From Streptosporangiaceae bacterium (GTDB lineage Bacteria; Actinomycetota; Actinomycetes; Streptosporangiales; Streptosporangiaceae): a stretch of DNA of 13,419 nucleotides. The stretch is taken from NCBI GenBank assembly GCA_030045175.1, contig JASIBM010000025.1, forward strand, positions 1 to 13,419. The letters are read 5' to 3'. The notes under the pieces are model-generated. The model made no database searches, was not told the origin of the DNA, and saw only the letters and a program-made list of their open reading frames with translations. Position 1 is the first letter of the stretch. Each line of letters starts with the position of its first letter. Positions 1-6,537 of this stretch are shown here, one piece after another. Both the position numbers and the translations under genes were made by a program.

Positions 1-2
1 CC

Positions 3-821
3 GAGATCGCCCGTGCCTTCCTGGTGCAGGAGACCACCATGGAGCAGCGAATCACCCGCGCGAAGGCCAAGATCAAGGTGGCGCGCATCCCTTACCGGGT
101 GCCGTCAGCCGAGGATCTCCCGGCACGCGTCTGCGGCGTACTCGCCGTCCTCTTCCTCGTCTTCAACGAGGGCTACCTGGCGACCGGCCCCGGCACCGAT
201 CCCGTACGTCACGACCTGACCGCCGAGGCGATCCGGCTCACTCGCCTGATCCGTGGCCTCATGCCGGACGACGGCGAGGTCGCCGGGCTGCTGGCGCTGA
301 TGCTGCTCATTGAGGCTCGCCGTACCGCCCGGGTTTCCGCGAGCGGCGAGCTGGTTGCCCTCGATGAGCAGGACCGTGGGGCCTGGGACGCGGCGCTGAT
401 CGCCGAGGGCCACCGGCTGGTACGCGAGCGCCTGGCCGCGCGGGTGGCTCCGGGTCGCTACCAGATCCTCGCAGCGATCAACGCCGTGCACACCTCCGCC
501 CGCGACGTACGCGACACCGACTGGTCGCAGGTCGTCGCCCTATACGACCAGCTCGTCCGCCTCGACCCCTCGCCGATCGTCGCCCTCAACCGAGCCATCG
601 CGGTCGCCGAGCTCGACGGTCCGGAGGTGGCGCTGGCGATCATCGACCGTCTCGATGACAAGCTGGCCGGCTATCACGCCTACCATGCGGCCCGCGCGGA
701 CCTGCTGCGCCGGCTGGGCCGCAGTCAGAAGTCACGCGCGGCGTACGACAAGGCCATCGAGCTGGCGGGCAACACCGCCGAGGCTGCCTGCCTGACACGC
801 CGCCGAGACCAGTTGGCGTAG
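3..821 (+). CDS. ECF sigma factor, ECF42-like with C-terminal TPR-like domain (5' partial)
   Basis: The reading frame is already open at the left window edge, so the N-terminus with sigma region 2 is missing and 272 residues are visible. The first 22 or so residues (IARAFLVQETTMEQRITRAK) are the end of the region 4 helix-turn-helix that contacts the -35 element. They are followed by the sequence typical of the large ECF42-like sigma factors (DUF6596), including PARVCGVLAVLFLVFNEGY and a stretch around LMLLIEARRTAR. The last 80 or so residues, beginning SPIVALNRAIAVAE, resemble the helical TPR-like tail of this family. Members act as RNA polymerase sigma subunits and often lie next to a YCII/DGPF-domain gene; no such gene is seen here, but it could lie to the left of the window. 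The apparent GTG at 24 is internal. The family call is firm; the regulon is unknown. Confidence 0.9.
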   Translation, partial: EIARAFLVQETTMEQRITRAKAKIKVARIPYRVPSAEDLPARVCGVLAVLFLVFNEGYLATGPGTDPVRHDLTAEAIRLTRLIRGLMPDDGEVAGLLALMLLIEARRTARVSASGELVALDEQDRGAWDAALIAEGHRLVRERLAARVAPGRYQILAAINAVHTSARDVRDTDWSQVVALYDQLVRLDPSPIVALNRAIAVAELDGPEVALAIIDRLDDKLAGYHAYHAARADLLRRLGRSQKSRAAYDKAIELAGNTAEAACLTRRRDQLA

Positions 822-839
822 CGCCCGCGGATCCCGATC

Positions 840-865
840 GAAACGTGACCGAGAAACGTGACCGA
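840..865. repeat. 13-bp perfect tandem duplication
   Basis: The unit gaaacgtgaccga occurs twice head to tail (840-852 and 853-865) in the short gap between two convergent genes. It may be a replication slippage product; no dyad is visible and no function can be assigned. Confidence 0.7.
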
Positions 866-871
866 TGCGCA

Positions 872-1252
872 TCAGAGTGCGTTGAGGCGCGCCTTAAGCA
901 GGCAGAACTCATTACCTTCCGGGTCGGCCAGGACATGCCACGACTCCTGCCCTGTCTGGCCGATGTCGGCCGGGCGCGCACCGAGCTTCAGCAGGCGTTC
1001 GAGCTCGGCGCCCTGATCGCGGTCGGTGGCGTTGACGTCGATGTGCAGCCGGGATTTGCCATGCTCCGGCTCATCCCTGCGACTGAGTATGATCGTCGGC
1101 TGCGGACCGCCGAACCCTTCGCGCGGCCCGATCTCCACCGAGTCGTCGTCCTCGCGACCGAGCACGACGAAGTCAAGGATCTCGCACCAGAACCGTGCCA
1201 GCACCTCAGGGTCGCGGCAACCGAGCACGAGCTCACTGATGCGGCATGCCAT
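872..1252 (-). CDS. VOC family (glyoxalase-like) protein
   Basis: The 126-residue product starts MACRISELVLGCRDPEVLAR and has the pattern of a single vicinal-oxygen-chelate unit: an N-terminal strand with a DPxxLARFW helix, a central RLHIDV strand (His70), and a C-terminal DPEGNEFCLL strand (Glu115). It resembles the Glyoxalase_6 type common in actinobacteria. The substrate cannot be told, because this fold includes dioxygenases, isomerases and drug-binding proteins. The ATG at 1252 was chosen because homology begins there; the longer frame up to 1330 would need a TTG start and adds non-conserved sequence. A GGAGAG lies about 12 bases upstream of the ATG and could pair with an upstream GCTCTCC (separate entry). 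The gene converges on the ECF42-type sigma gene, with only 50 bases between the stops. Confidence 0.85.
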   Translation of the reverse strand: MACRISELVLGCRDPEVLARFWCEILDFVVLGREDDDSVEIGPREGFGGPQPTIILSRRDEPEHGKSRLHIDVNATDRDQGAELERLLKLGARPADIGQTGQESWHVLADPEGNEFCLLKARLNAL

Positions 1253-1263
1253 GAACGGAACCT

Positions 1264-1293
1264 GCTCTCCGCCTGGGAACTGCCTGGGAGAGC
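1264..1293 (-). promoter_or_regulatory. Hairpin that could mask the ribosome binding site of the VOC gene
   Basis: In the minus-strand RNA, GCTCTCC (1287-1293) can pair perfectly over 7 bp with GGAGAGC (1264-1270), which is the only Shine-Dalgarno-like sequence before the ATG at 1252. The 16-base loop carries a second GGC-rich stretch. The pairing is seen in the sequence; a role in translational control is inference. Confidence 0.35.
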
Positions 1294-1329
1294 ACGCGTG
1301 AACCCTCGTGGGTCCCGGCAGTGAAGACA

Positions 1330-1511
1330 ATCCGCGATCGTACCGGACGAGGCGAGCACGGCGAAATGATTTCAGCGCCGACCCGGTCCGGGCGCGGCAG
1401 GCTCGTGATCAGGTATTTTGCTGGCCAGGTATTCACATTTGGCGGTGACCTGCGGGGATGCAATGCCGTTAGCGGGCTTGCCCACGGGTTAAGCATGGCT
1501 TGACCACAGTG
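1330..1511. other. Intergenic stretch without a recognisable gene
   Basis: This is the upstream region of the VOC gene. It is less GC-rich than the surroundings and contains two copies of CAGGTATT 20 bases apart near 1408-1436. No frame here shows protein-like content that I recognise, and no clear promoter or terminator stands out. Confidence 0.4.
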
Positions 1512-1673
1512 TTATGAACTGGTTTGGCTGGTCTTGCGGGCGGTGGTCGCTGTGCGGCGTTTCGCTCGTGGCCCGGCGTCGGCGATGGCCAGGGTCAGGT
1601 CTTCGAGTTCGGCGACGAGGGCGCGGAGCCGGCGGTGGTTGTCGAGCCAGTGCCGGTAGTCCTCGAGCTGGCC
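1512..1673 (-). pseudogene. C-terminal fragment of an unknown protein
   Basis: On the minus strand a coding-like frame runs from GQLEDYRHWLDNHRRLRALV through an acidic/leucine-rich helix (VAELEDLTLAIADAG) and a basic tail to a TAA at 1512-1514. Third positions are G/C rich, as in real genes of this window. There is no start codon: immediately upstream, at 1674-1676, the frame meets a TAG, and the strand with coding character changes. I read it as the 3' end of a gene whose 5' part has been lost. The family is not recognised. Confidence 0.45.
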
Positions 1674-1674
1674 C

Positions 1675-1785
1675 TACGCCACCAGCCGGGGCACGCTGAG
1701 CGCCGTCGCCCAGTGGAACACCAGCGACGACAGCGCTTACCTGGTCATCAACCCGTCGGCCCTGCCCAGCGGCACCCGGCGTGGC
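1675..1785 (+). pseudogene. Internal gene fragment on the opposite strand
   Basis: About 36 codons with strong G/C third positions read on the plus strand as YATSRGTLSAVAQWNTSDDS and then AYLVINPSALPSGT. There is no start, stop or ribosome binding site that would make a gene. It is sandwiched between two minus-strand fragments, so it looks like a piece inserted or left by a rearrangement. Its family is not recognised. Confidence 0.35.
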
Positions 1786-1978
1786 CATCTTCGACGAGCC
1801 AGGAGCGGGAGTCCCCTCGCCGCGCCAGGGCACGCCGCGACTCGGCAATGGCTCTGGCAAGCCGCTGGTCAGCCCGCCACCGGCCGGGATCACCGGCGGC
1901 CCGCTTGCTGTCGGCCTCGTCTACGCCAGCCAGCAGTGCACCGGCTAGCCTGGTCAGACGGTGGGCGGAGCGGCTGCG
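1786..1978 (-). pseudogene. Gene fragment directly downstream of, and in frame with, the SDR stop codon
   Basis: Right after the TAG of the SDR gene (1979-1981) the same minus-strand frame continues with coding-like sequence: SRSAHRLTRLAGALLAGVDE, then SKRAAGDPGRWRADQRLARA and an Arg/Ala-rich helix. The coding character stops near 1786 and the frame ends at a TGA at 1748-1750. No start codon with a ribosome binding site is seen. It may be a decayed gene, or a tail separated from the SDR gene by the stop. The family is not recognised. Confidence 0.4.
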
Positions 1979-2782
1979 CTAGTCAGGACAGACCCCTGCC
2001 GTGGCATTGTGGATCGTGCCCGACATCATTCGGGCTCGGTCGGAGGCCAGGAAGACGGCGCTGTTCGCGGTATCTAGCGTAAGCGGCGATACCTTCAACA
2101 TGGTGCTCTCGGCGAGAGAGGCAAGCGCCTGGGCCGGGGTAATGCCCAGTTGTCGGCCGACAGCGCCTGCGACGTCCGCGATCGTACGGGAGTCGGGGTT
2201 GGCAGCCGTTCGCAGGCAGACTACGCGCACCCCGGTACCGCTCAGCTCCAAGGCGAGCAACCGCGTCAGGTTCTCGACGCCGGCAAAGGCCGCGCCGATC
2301 GCCGCGGTTCCCGGGGTGTGCGGGCGCGAGGGACTGCCCGTGACGAAGATGATGACGCCAGACCTTTGGATGACCATCCGCCGCGCCGCGCAGCGGGCCG
2401 TGATGAATTGTGAAGCCAAGACCTTCTGCGCGGTGAGGAACTGGTCGATGGGCAAGTTGAGGGCCGGGATGCCCGTCCCGTACTCCGCCGCACGTGGCCC
2501 GGTCACGTTGATTTCGATGTCGATGGCCCCGGCCCGCTCGACGATCCCGGTGAGGTACTCCTCCACGCCGATGTCGTCGAGAGCGTCGACAACCGCGACG
2601 TGAACTCGGCCACCAGCGTTCTGGATCTCGGACGCTACCGCGTCAAGCCCGCTCTGGCTGCGCCCCGCCAGAAACACCTCGGCGCCCTCCGCCGCGAAGC
2701 TGCGGGCCACCGCCGAGCCGATTGAGCCTGCGCCGCCGAACACAACGGCGCGCTTGCCGTTCAAGTTGGATTGGTTCTCCAC
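1979..2782 (-). CDS. SDR-family protein lacking the catalytic Tyr and Lys
   Basis: The 267-residue protein is a short-chain dehydrogenase/reductase by overall pattern. It has the glycine-rich cofactor motif VVFGGAGSIGSA (residues 13-24), an AGR after the second strand that suggests NADP(H), VVDALDD (64-70), and the C-terminal LASDRARMMSGTIHNATAG that matches the usual SDR ending. The usual NNAG is INVTG (91-95). Ser150 is in place in VTGS, but the active-site YxxxK is replaced: the segment aligned with AYGASK reads AIGAAF, giving Ile162 and Phe166. It may therefore be a non-catalytic, cofactor-binding SDR or use another chemistry. The GTG start is supported by AGGAG six bases upstream. It lies 66 bases behind the upstream sigma factor gene on the same strand, so the two may be co-transcribed. 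Confidence 0.88.
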   Translation of the reverse strand: MENQSNLNGKRAVVFGGAGSIGSAVARSFAAEGAEVFLAGRSQSGLDAVASEIQNAGGRVHVAVVDALDDIGVEEYLTGIVERAGAIDIEINVTGPRAAEYGTGIPALNLPIDQFLTAQKVLASQFITARCAARRMVIQRSGVIIFVTGSPSRPHTPGTAAIGAAFAGVENLTRLLALELSGTGVRVVCLRTAANPDSRTIADVAGAVGRQLGITPAQALASLAESTMLKVSPLTLDTANSAVFLASDRARMMSGTIHNATAGVCPD

Positions 2783-2848
2783 CTCTGCTCCTCTTGGACT
2801 CTCCGGACCCTGATCATGCAGACACCGAGTAGCTTCGAAAGTGGGCGA

Positions 2849-3880
2849 TCAGGATGGCCGGGTCAACGAATGCGAGGGCCTTGGCAGCGTCCGCGGAAGG
2901 CCGAACCGTGCAATGACGCTGTTGTCGAATCGCGTGATCGCGCTCACCTCGTCCCCGGTGAGCGTGATCACGAGCAGACCGATGATGTGGGCGACGTCCG
3001 AGCATGGATCGTGTTGATAGAGGCCGAACGCAGGTTGTCCATTCGCCCGGATGGCCGGGATGAGACGGTAGCCTCGGCCTTCGCGCCAGCCGACTGCTGC
3101 CAAGAATCGGCCTGCCAGCTCGGGACCCTGGTACTCAAGCGGCAGCGGTGGCATCCGGACCCAGACGTCATCGGTCATGAGAGCGACGATGCCTTGGACG
3201 TCACCTTCCTCCCAGGCATCGACGAGCTTGTCGAGCACCCGCCTCTCGACATCAGAGTTAGGTGATGGGGGGCGCTTACCCGTCGTCGCTCCGTTTCCGA
3301 TCGCGGCTCGGGCGCGCTTGAGCGCACTGGTCACAGACTCCTCGGTGGTGTCGAGCATCGCGGCGGCTTCGGCGGCACGAAACCCGAGGACGTCGCGCAG
3401 GATGAGAGCGAGCCGTTGCCGAGGTGGCAGGAGCTGCAACGCCGTGACAAAGGCGAGCGAGATCACCTCGCGCGCCTCGAAGCGCACCTCCGGTCCAGGC
3501 TCAAGCGGGAATGCTCCGTCGAGCAGGCCGTCAGGGTATGGCTCGAGCCAGGTGACCTCGCCCAGCCGGGTTGGTCCTGGCGGCTCGACTGGCAAGTGGG
3601 AGGCTTCCACCGGCGCGCGCCGATTAGCGGCGCGCAACCAGTTGAGGCAGCGATTCGTGGCGATGCGGTACAACCAACTCCGAAGTGAGCATCGTTCCTC
3701 GAAGCCGACCAGGCCCTGCCAGGCGGCCAGCAGCGTCTCCTGCAGCAGATCCTCGGCGTCGGCGAGCGATCCGAGTACGCGGTAGCAGTGCACCTGCAGT
3801 TCGTGCCGGTACGGCTCGACAAGCTGGCTGAATGCCTCGCCGTCGCCGGCTCTGGAGCGCGCAAGCAGCTCGGCGGTCAC
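2849..3880 (-). CDS. ECF sigma factor with SnoaL-like C-terminal domain (SigX5/SigG-like)
   Basis: The 343-residue protein begins VTAELLARSRAGDGEAFSQL. Sigma region 2 covers about residues 1-85, with the core-binding segment AEDLLQETLLAAW and the -10 contact segment SWLYRIATNRCLNWLR. Region 4 covers about 138-195, with LPPRQRLALILRDVLGF and the helix AAMLDTTEESVTSALKRAR. Residues 212-328 form a SnoaL/NTF2-like domain (VLDKLVDAWEEGDV, LMTDDVWVRMPPLP), which in this class modulates sigma activity in place of a separate anti-sigma factor. The frame is open up to 4108, but the GTG at 3880 was chosen because homology starts there and GGGAG lies 9 bases upstream. It is divergent from the SRPBCC gene and is followed on the same strand by the SDR gene. 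Confidence 0.92.
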   Translation of the reverse strand: MTAELLARSRAGDGEAFSQLVEPYRHELQVHCYRVLGSLADAEDLLQETLLAAWQGLVGFEERCSLRSWLYRIATNRCLNWLRAANRRAPVEASHLPVEPPGPTRLGEVTWLEPYPDGLLDGAFPLEPGPEVRFEAREVISLAFVTALQLLPPRQRLALILRDVLGFRAAEAAAMLDTTEESVTSALKRARAAIGNGATTGKRPPSPNSDVERRVLDKLVDAWEEGDVQGIVALMTDDVWVRMPPLPLEYQGPELAGRFLAAVGWREGRGYRLIPAIRANGQPAFGLYQHDPCSDVAHIIGLLVITLTGDEVSAITRFDNSVIARFGLPRTLPRPSHSLTRPS

Positions 3881-4036
3881 GTGCCCATTCTCCCAACGAC
3901 CTCCTCCCGACCTCCCTGTCATCGGTACAGACACCACCGAGGGCAGAAAGTTGGCGCTCGGGCCTTGCCCAGTTCCAGACCGGGTTGGTGTCTCTACGAG
4001 AGAAGCCGGTCGTCCCGAAGGCACGGCCTGGATCAC

Positions 4037-4065
4037 GGTGACACTCCAACAAGGAAGGGTGACAC
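4037..4065. promoter_or_regulatory. Direct repeat GGTGACAC, 21 bp apart, between divergent genes
   Basis: The 8-mer ggtgacac occurs at 4037-4044 and 4058-4065, exactly two helical turns apart, just before the SRPBCC start and inside the upstream region of the divergent sigma gene. On the minus strand it reads GTGTCACC, which recalls the TGTCAC-type -35 elements of some SnoaL-domain ECF sigma factors. I do not find a matching -10 (CGTC) at the usual 17-base distance. It may be a paired operator or autoregulatory site. Confidence 0.3.
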
Positions 4066-4069
4066 ATCG

Positions 4070-4588
4070 ATGACAGGCATCGAGATGGATCACAGCTCGG
4101 AAGGGCAAAGCGCGGCGGACTATCAGAAGACCATCCGGGTCAACGCCACACCCGAAGCCCTCTTCGACGCGATCACCACGACTGCCGGCCTAGCCTCCTG
4201 GTGGGTCCCGCGAGTAAGCGGAACCGGCCTCGCCGGCGGAGAGCTGAGGTTCCACATGAGCGCCCCCGACCCGCTCGTGATCCGCGTCGATGAGGCGGCA
4301 CGGCCGACGTCAGTGCAGTGGACCGTGCTTGACTGCCCCTTCCTCCCGGATTGGGTTGGAACGCGCCCCACCTTCACCATCTCGCCGCTCGATGGCGGAG
4401 CATCGGAGCTCCGTTTCCGCCACCGCGGGCTCACCTCCGATCTCCCCTGCATAGACGTCTGTCGCCCTAGCTGGGATCACTTCACCGGGAGGAGCTTGCG
4501 CGACCTGGCGGAGTCAGGGCAGGGCCACCCCCAGGGAAGCCCTGCCGATTTGACCTGGCGGGAAGCGTTGGCCACGGCCACCGAATGA
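4070..4588 (+). CDS. SRPBCC/AHSA1-like domain protein
   Basis: The 172-residue protein has an N-terminal extension of about 18 residues and then the classic START-like opening: YQKTIRVNATPEALFDAITT, followed by GLASWWVPRVSGTGLAGGEL. This matches the AHSA1/activator-of-Hsp90-like branch of SRPBCC proteins, which form a hydrophobic cavity for small ligands. The central strands (RVDEAARPTSVQWTV, SELRFRHRG) and the C-terminal helix after WDHFTGRSLRDL are present, so the fold appears complete. The ATG at 4070 has AAGGAAGG upstream; a second ATG at 4085 is possible. It is divergent from the SnoaL-domain sigma factor, with a 189-base shared upstream region, which suggests it may be a target of that sigma factor. 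The ligand is unknown. An 8-bp hairpin (GGCAGGGC/GCCCTGCC) lies inside the last part of the gene. Confidence 0.87.
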   Translation: MTGIEMDHSSEGQSAADYQKTIRVNATPEALFDAITTTAGLASWWVPRVSGTGLAGGELRFHMSAPDPLVIRVDEAARPTSVQWTVLDCPFLPDWVGTRPTFTISPLDGGASELRFRHRGLTSDLPCIDVCRPSWDHFTGRSLRDLAESGQGHPQGSPADLTWREALATATE

Positions 4589-4651
4589 ACTCGCATGCGG
4601 GACTCACACCCGTGACGCCGACCCTATGCCGGTTCAGCGCGGGCATGCTCT

Positions 4652-5335
4652 TCACCCTCCGGACTGTGACCCGGCTGGGCTGAATTCGACCTGCGAGCCG
4701 CCGTTAGCCGTGGACGCGGGCGGGGTGTGAGTGCAGGTATAGGAGCTGGTGTTGATGAGCGCGAAGTCGGCTTGCTGCTGGCCCGGGCTGAGCTGGAAGA
4801 CGCCGAAGCTGAGTTCGGCGCCCGCTGGCATGGCCGCCGGGTTGAACGTGATGGTGGGGTGCGGATGCATTCCTGGCGGTAGTGCGTGGCTCCCCGCCGT
4901 GGCGGGATAAAACGACACCACCTGCGAAAAGCCGGCTGGCGCGGGATCTGAGGAGCAGAAGCTGCCGGAGGTGACCATCGCCGGGATGCCGTCTTGCTGA
5001 AGGTCGTTCTGCAGGACGGTGGGGTCGAGCAGATCGGCGTTGTTGATCGTCAGCGTGGCTGTGCCGTTGGAGTTGCTGGCCAGCGTGAACGATGCGGTCC
5101 GGATCGTGCCGGGTGCCTGAGCTGAGCCCAGCGCGCCGGTCAGGCCAAGGACCAGCGCGGTAGCCGCGGCGGCCACTGACAAGCCGGCGAGCGCGGAGAG
5201 CCGGTGCCGGCGGCGGGTGCGGCCCCTGGCCATGATCGCCGCCAGATCCGGGGGGTTGGTCACGGGTAGTGCGGACAGGCACCTCGACGCGGCACGCAGC
5301 ACCTCGTTATCGCTGATTTCATCGTGGGCATTCAT
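4652..5335 (-). CDS. Membrane-anchored protein of unknown family, probable anti-sigma partner
   Basis: The 227-residue protein has a cytoplasmic N-terminus of about 45 residues with a basic patch (GRTRRRHR), one hydrophobic span at about residues 47-68 (LSALAGLSVAAAATALVLGL), and an external domain of about 155 residues rich in Ser, Thr, Asn and Pro. Only two cysteines fall in the external part (127 and 201), so they could form a disulfide. No zinc-binding anti-sigma HxxxCxxC motif is visible. Its ATG overlaps the stop of the upstream ECF sigma gene by four bases (ATGA), with GGAGG about 7 bases before the start, so the two are translationally coupled. That arrangement is typical of a sigma factor and its membrane anti-sigma factor or surface sensor. 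The role is inferred from position and topology only. Confidence 0.8.
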   Translation of the reverse strand: MNAHDEISDNEVLRAASRCLSALPVTNPPDLAAIMARGRTRRRHRLSALAGLSVAAAATALVLGLTGALGSAQAPGTIRTASFTLASNSNGTATLTINNADLLDPTVLQNDLQQDGIPAMVTSGSFCSSDPAPAGFSQVVSFYPATAGSHALPPGMHPHPTITFNPAAMPAGAELSFGVFQLSPGQQQADFALINTSSYTCTHTPPASTANGGSQVEFSPAGSQSGG

Positions 5336-5829
5336 GGCCGGGCCTCCGTGTTAGTGGTTGAGGTGAGTTCGTGACGGAGCGCCGTGACGCCCCGGGACAG
5401 GTGCATCCGGGCCGTTCCGGCCTTGATCCCCAGTTGCCTGGCGATGGTGGCGGTGTCGAGGTCAAGGAAGATTCGCAGCGCGATCACCTCACGCTGCCGG
5501 GGCGGCAACCGCCATATCGCCGTCAGCAACCTGGCATCGAGGCCATCGTCAAGGTCACCGGGTGCCGTCAGGTCGTGGCCGGCCAGGGGCAGCTCGCGGC
5601 GGCGGTGGCGCCACCACGACGCCCCGGCGTTCAGCGCGGTGCGGACCACCCACGCTCGCTGAGCCGGATGACGGCGGACCTTCGGCCACGATGCCCAGGC
5701 CTTAGCGAACGCCTCCGCCACCTGGTCCTCGGCCAGCTGCGGGCTGCCGACGACCGCCACCACGGCCCGCAGGCAGGGCTCCCAGCTGGCCTGGAAGAAG
5801 CCCGCGAACTCCGCCTGTTGCTTCGTCAC
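5332..5829 (-). CDS. ECF sigma factor (short, SigE-like family)
   Basis: The 165-residue protein has region 2 at about residues 10-80 (FAGFFQASWEPCLRAVVAVV, then AEDQVAEAFAKAWASW and RAWVVRTALNAGASWWRHRR). A short linker is followed by region 4 at about 98-155, with LPPRQREVIALRIFLDLDTA and the DNA-contact helix around IKAGTARMHLSRGVTALR. Its size and sequence fit the SigE-like ECF family that is abundant in actinomycetes. The start is GTG at 5829; the only upstream AG-rich sequence (AAAAGG) is very close to it, so the ribosome binding site is weak. The stop overlaps the start of the next gene, a membrane protein, which suggests that partner controls this sigma factor. Confidence 0.9.
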   Translation of the reverse strand: MTKQQAEFAGFFQASWEPCLRAVVAVVGSPQLAEDQVAEAFAKAWASWPKVRRHPAQRAWVVRTALNAGASWWRHRRRELPLAGHDLTAPGDLDDGLDARLLTAIWRLPPRQREVIALRIFLDLDTATIARQLGIKAGTARMHLSRGVTALRHELTSTTNTEARP

Positions 5830-6002
5830 AGCCTTTTAACTCTGCCATCTGCCGATCCGCATACCTCCGAGCAGAAAATCTTCCGTAACCCCTCAGATCG
5901 CTTTCGTCACGTGGGGTTTGGCTGCTGGTCACGCTCGGCATCGCCGAGCCCGATCCGCGAGGCGGACCGAGTTTCGACTCTCCGCGGTAACAGACCGCCG
6001 GC

Positions 6003-6299
6003 CTAGTCGGCCGTAACACGGCCTCGACGGCGTCGGGCGATGGCGCCAGCCGCCACACAGGCCAATGCAGCTAGGGTAAAGAGTAGTTCGACCACGCCGA
6101 CGGCACGGTGGATCTTGGCCCAGTCATGCTGCTGGGCGATCGAGTCGATCAGCCCGGAGGTTTCGAGCAACAAGATGCCTGCGAAGCCCCAACGAACCGT
6201 GGGCCGGTCGGGTACCGGGATACGGAGCGGGCGCCCGAGTAGCGTCAGGACGAACAGCACGGCAACAACGATCCAGCATGTTACGGCCAGAAGGATCAC
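6003..6299 (-). CDS. Small membrane protein with three predicted helices
   Basis: The 98-residue hydrophobic protein has three likely transmembrane segments at about residues 2-22, 36-52 and 66-88, and ends in a basic tail (RRRRGR), which predicts a cytoplasmic C-terminus. The GTG start at 6299 has an excellent AGGAGG six bases upstream. No enzyme motif or known family is recognised. It lies on the same strand as, and about 110 bases downstream of, tRNA-Arg, so it may be transcribed from its own promoter or by readthrough. The third-position G/C pattern and the ribosome binding site make it a convincing gene; the function is unknown. Confidence 0.75.
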   Translation of the reverse strand: MILLAVTCWIVVAVLFVLTLLGRPLRIPVPDRPTVRWGFAGILLLETSGLIDSIAQQHDWAKIHRAVGVVELLFTLAALACVAAGAIARRRRGRVTAD

Positions 6300-6409
6300 G
6301 TCCCGCCTCCTGATGCTTTCCTGCTGACCGCGCGATCAGAAACCGAGGACACCCGTGACCCGGCGTCGGTTCACGATGTCCTCGATGTTCCGAGAATTCA
6401 CATGACGAG

Positions 6410-6482
6410 CGCGCTCGGAGGGACTCGAACCCCCAACCTTCTGATCCGTAGTCAGATGCTCTATCCGTTGAGCTACGAGCGC
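6410..6482 (-). tRNA. tRNA-Arg (anticodon ACG)
   Basis: The minus strand folds as a complete tRNA. The acceptor stem is GCGCTCG/CGAGCGC, with 5' end at 6482 and discriminator G at 6410. The D arm is TAGCTCAACGGATAGAGCA. The anticodon stem is TCTGA/TCAGA with loop CTACGGA, so the anticodon is ACG (6447-6449). The T arm contains GGTTCGAGTCC. The CCA end is not encoded. This tRNA reads CGU, and after deamination of A34 also CGC and CGA arginine codons. No copy of its 3' end is seen elsewhere in the window, so there is no visible att duplication. Confidence 0.97.
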
Positions 6483-6498
6483 AGGGTGAACCTCCGTT

Positions 6499-6504
6499 AG
6501 TGTA
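6499..6504 (-). promoter_or_regulatory. Likely -10 element of the tRNA-Arg promoter
   Basis: The minus strand reads TACACT about 17 bases before the mature tRNA 5' end, so transcription would start roughly 10 bases upstream of the tRNA. No good TTGACA-like -35 is found at the normal spacing, so the assignment rests on the -10 alone. Confidence 0.35.
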
Positions 6505-6537
6505 CGGCACCGGCCTGCCGTCTTGTGCTGTCCAGCT

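Noticed and set aside
1408..1436. Two CAGGTATT copies as iterons or an operator
   Set aside because: Only two copies at an uninformative spacing, with no associated gene start.
1675..5335. Weak similarity between the plus-strand fragment at 1675-1785 and part of the membrane protein at 4652-5335
   Set aside because: Both contain a pattern like LS...D.A.L.IN.S, but the match is too short and scattered to claim common origin.
5371..6006. 211-codon plus-strand open frame opposite the SigE-like sigma gene
   Set aside because: The minus strand encodes a clear ECF sigma factor over the same bases; the plus frame is a shadow.
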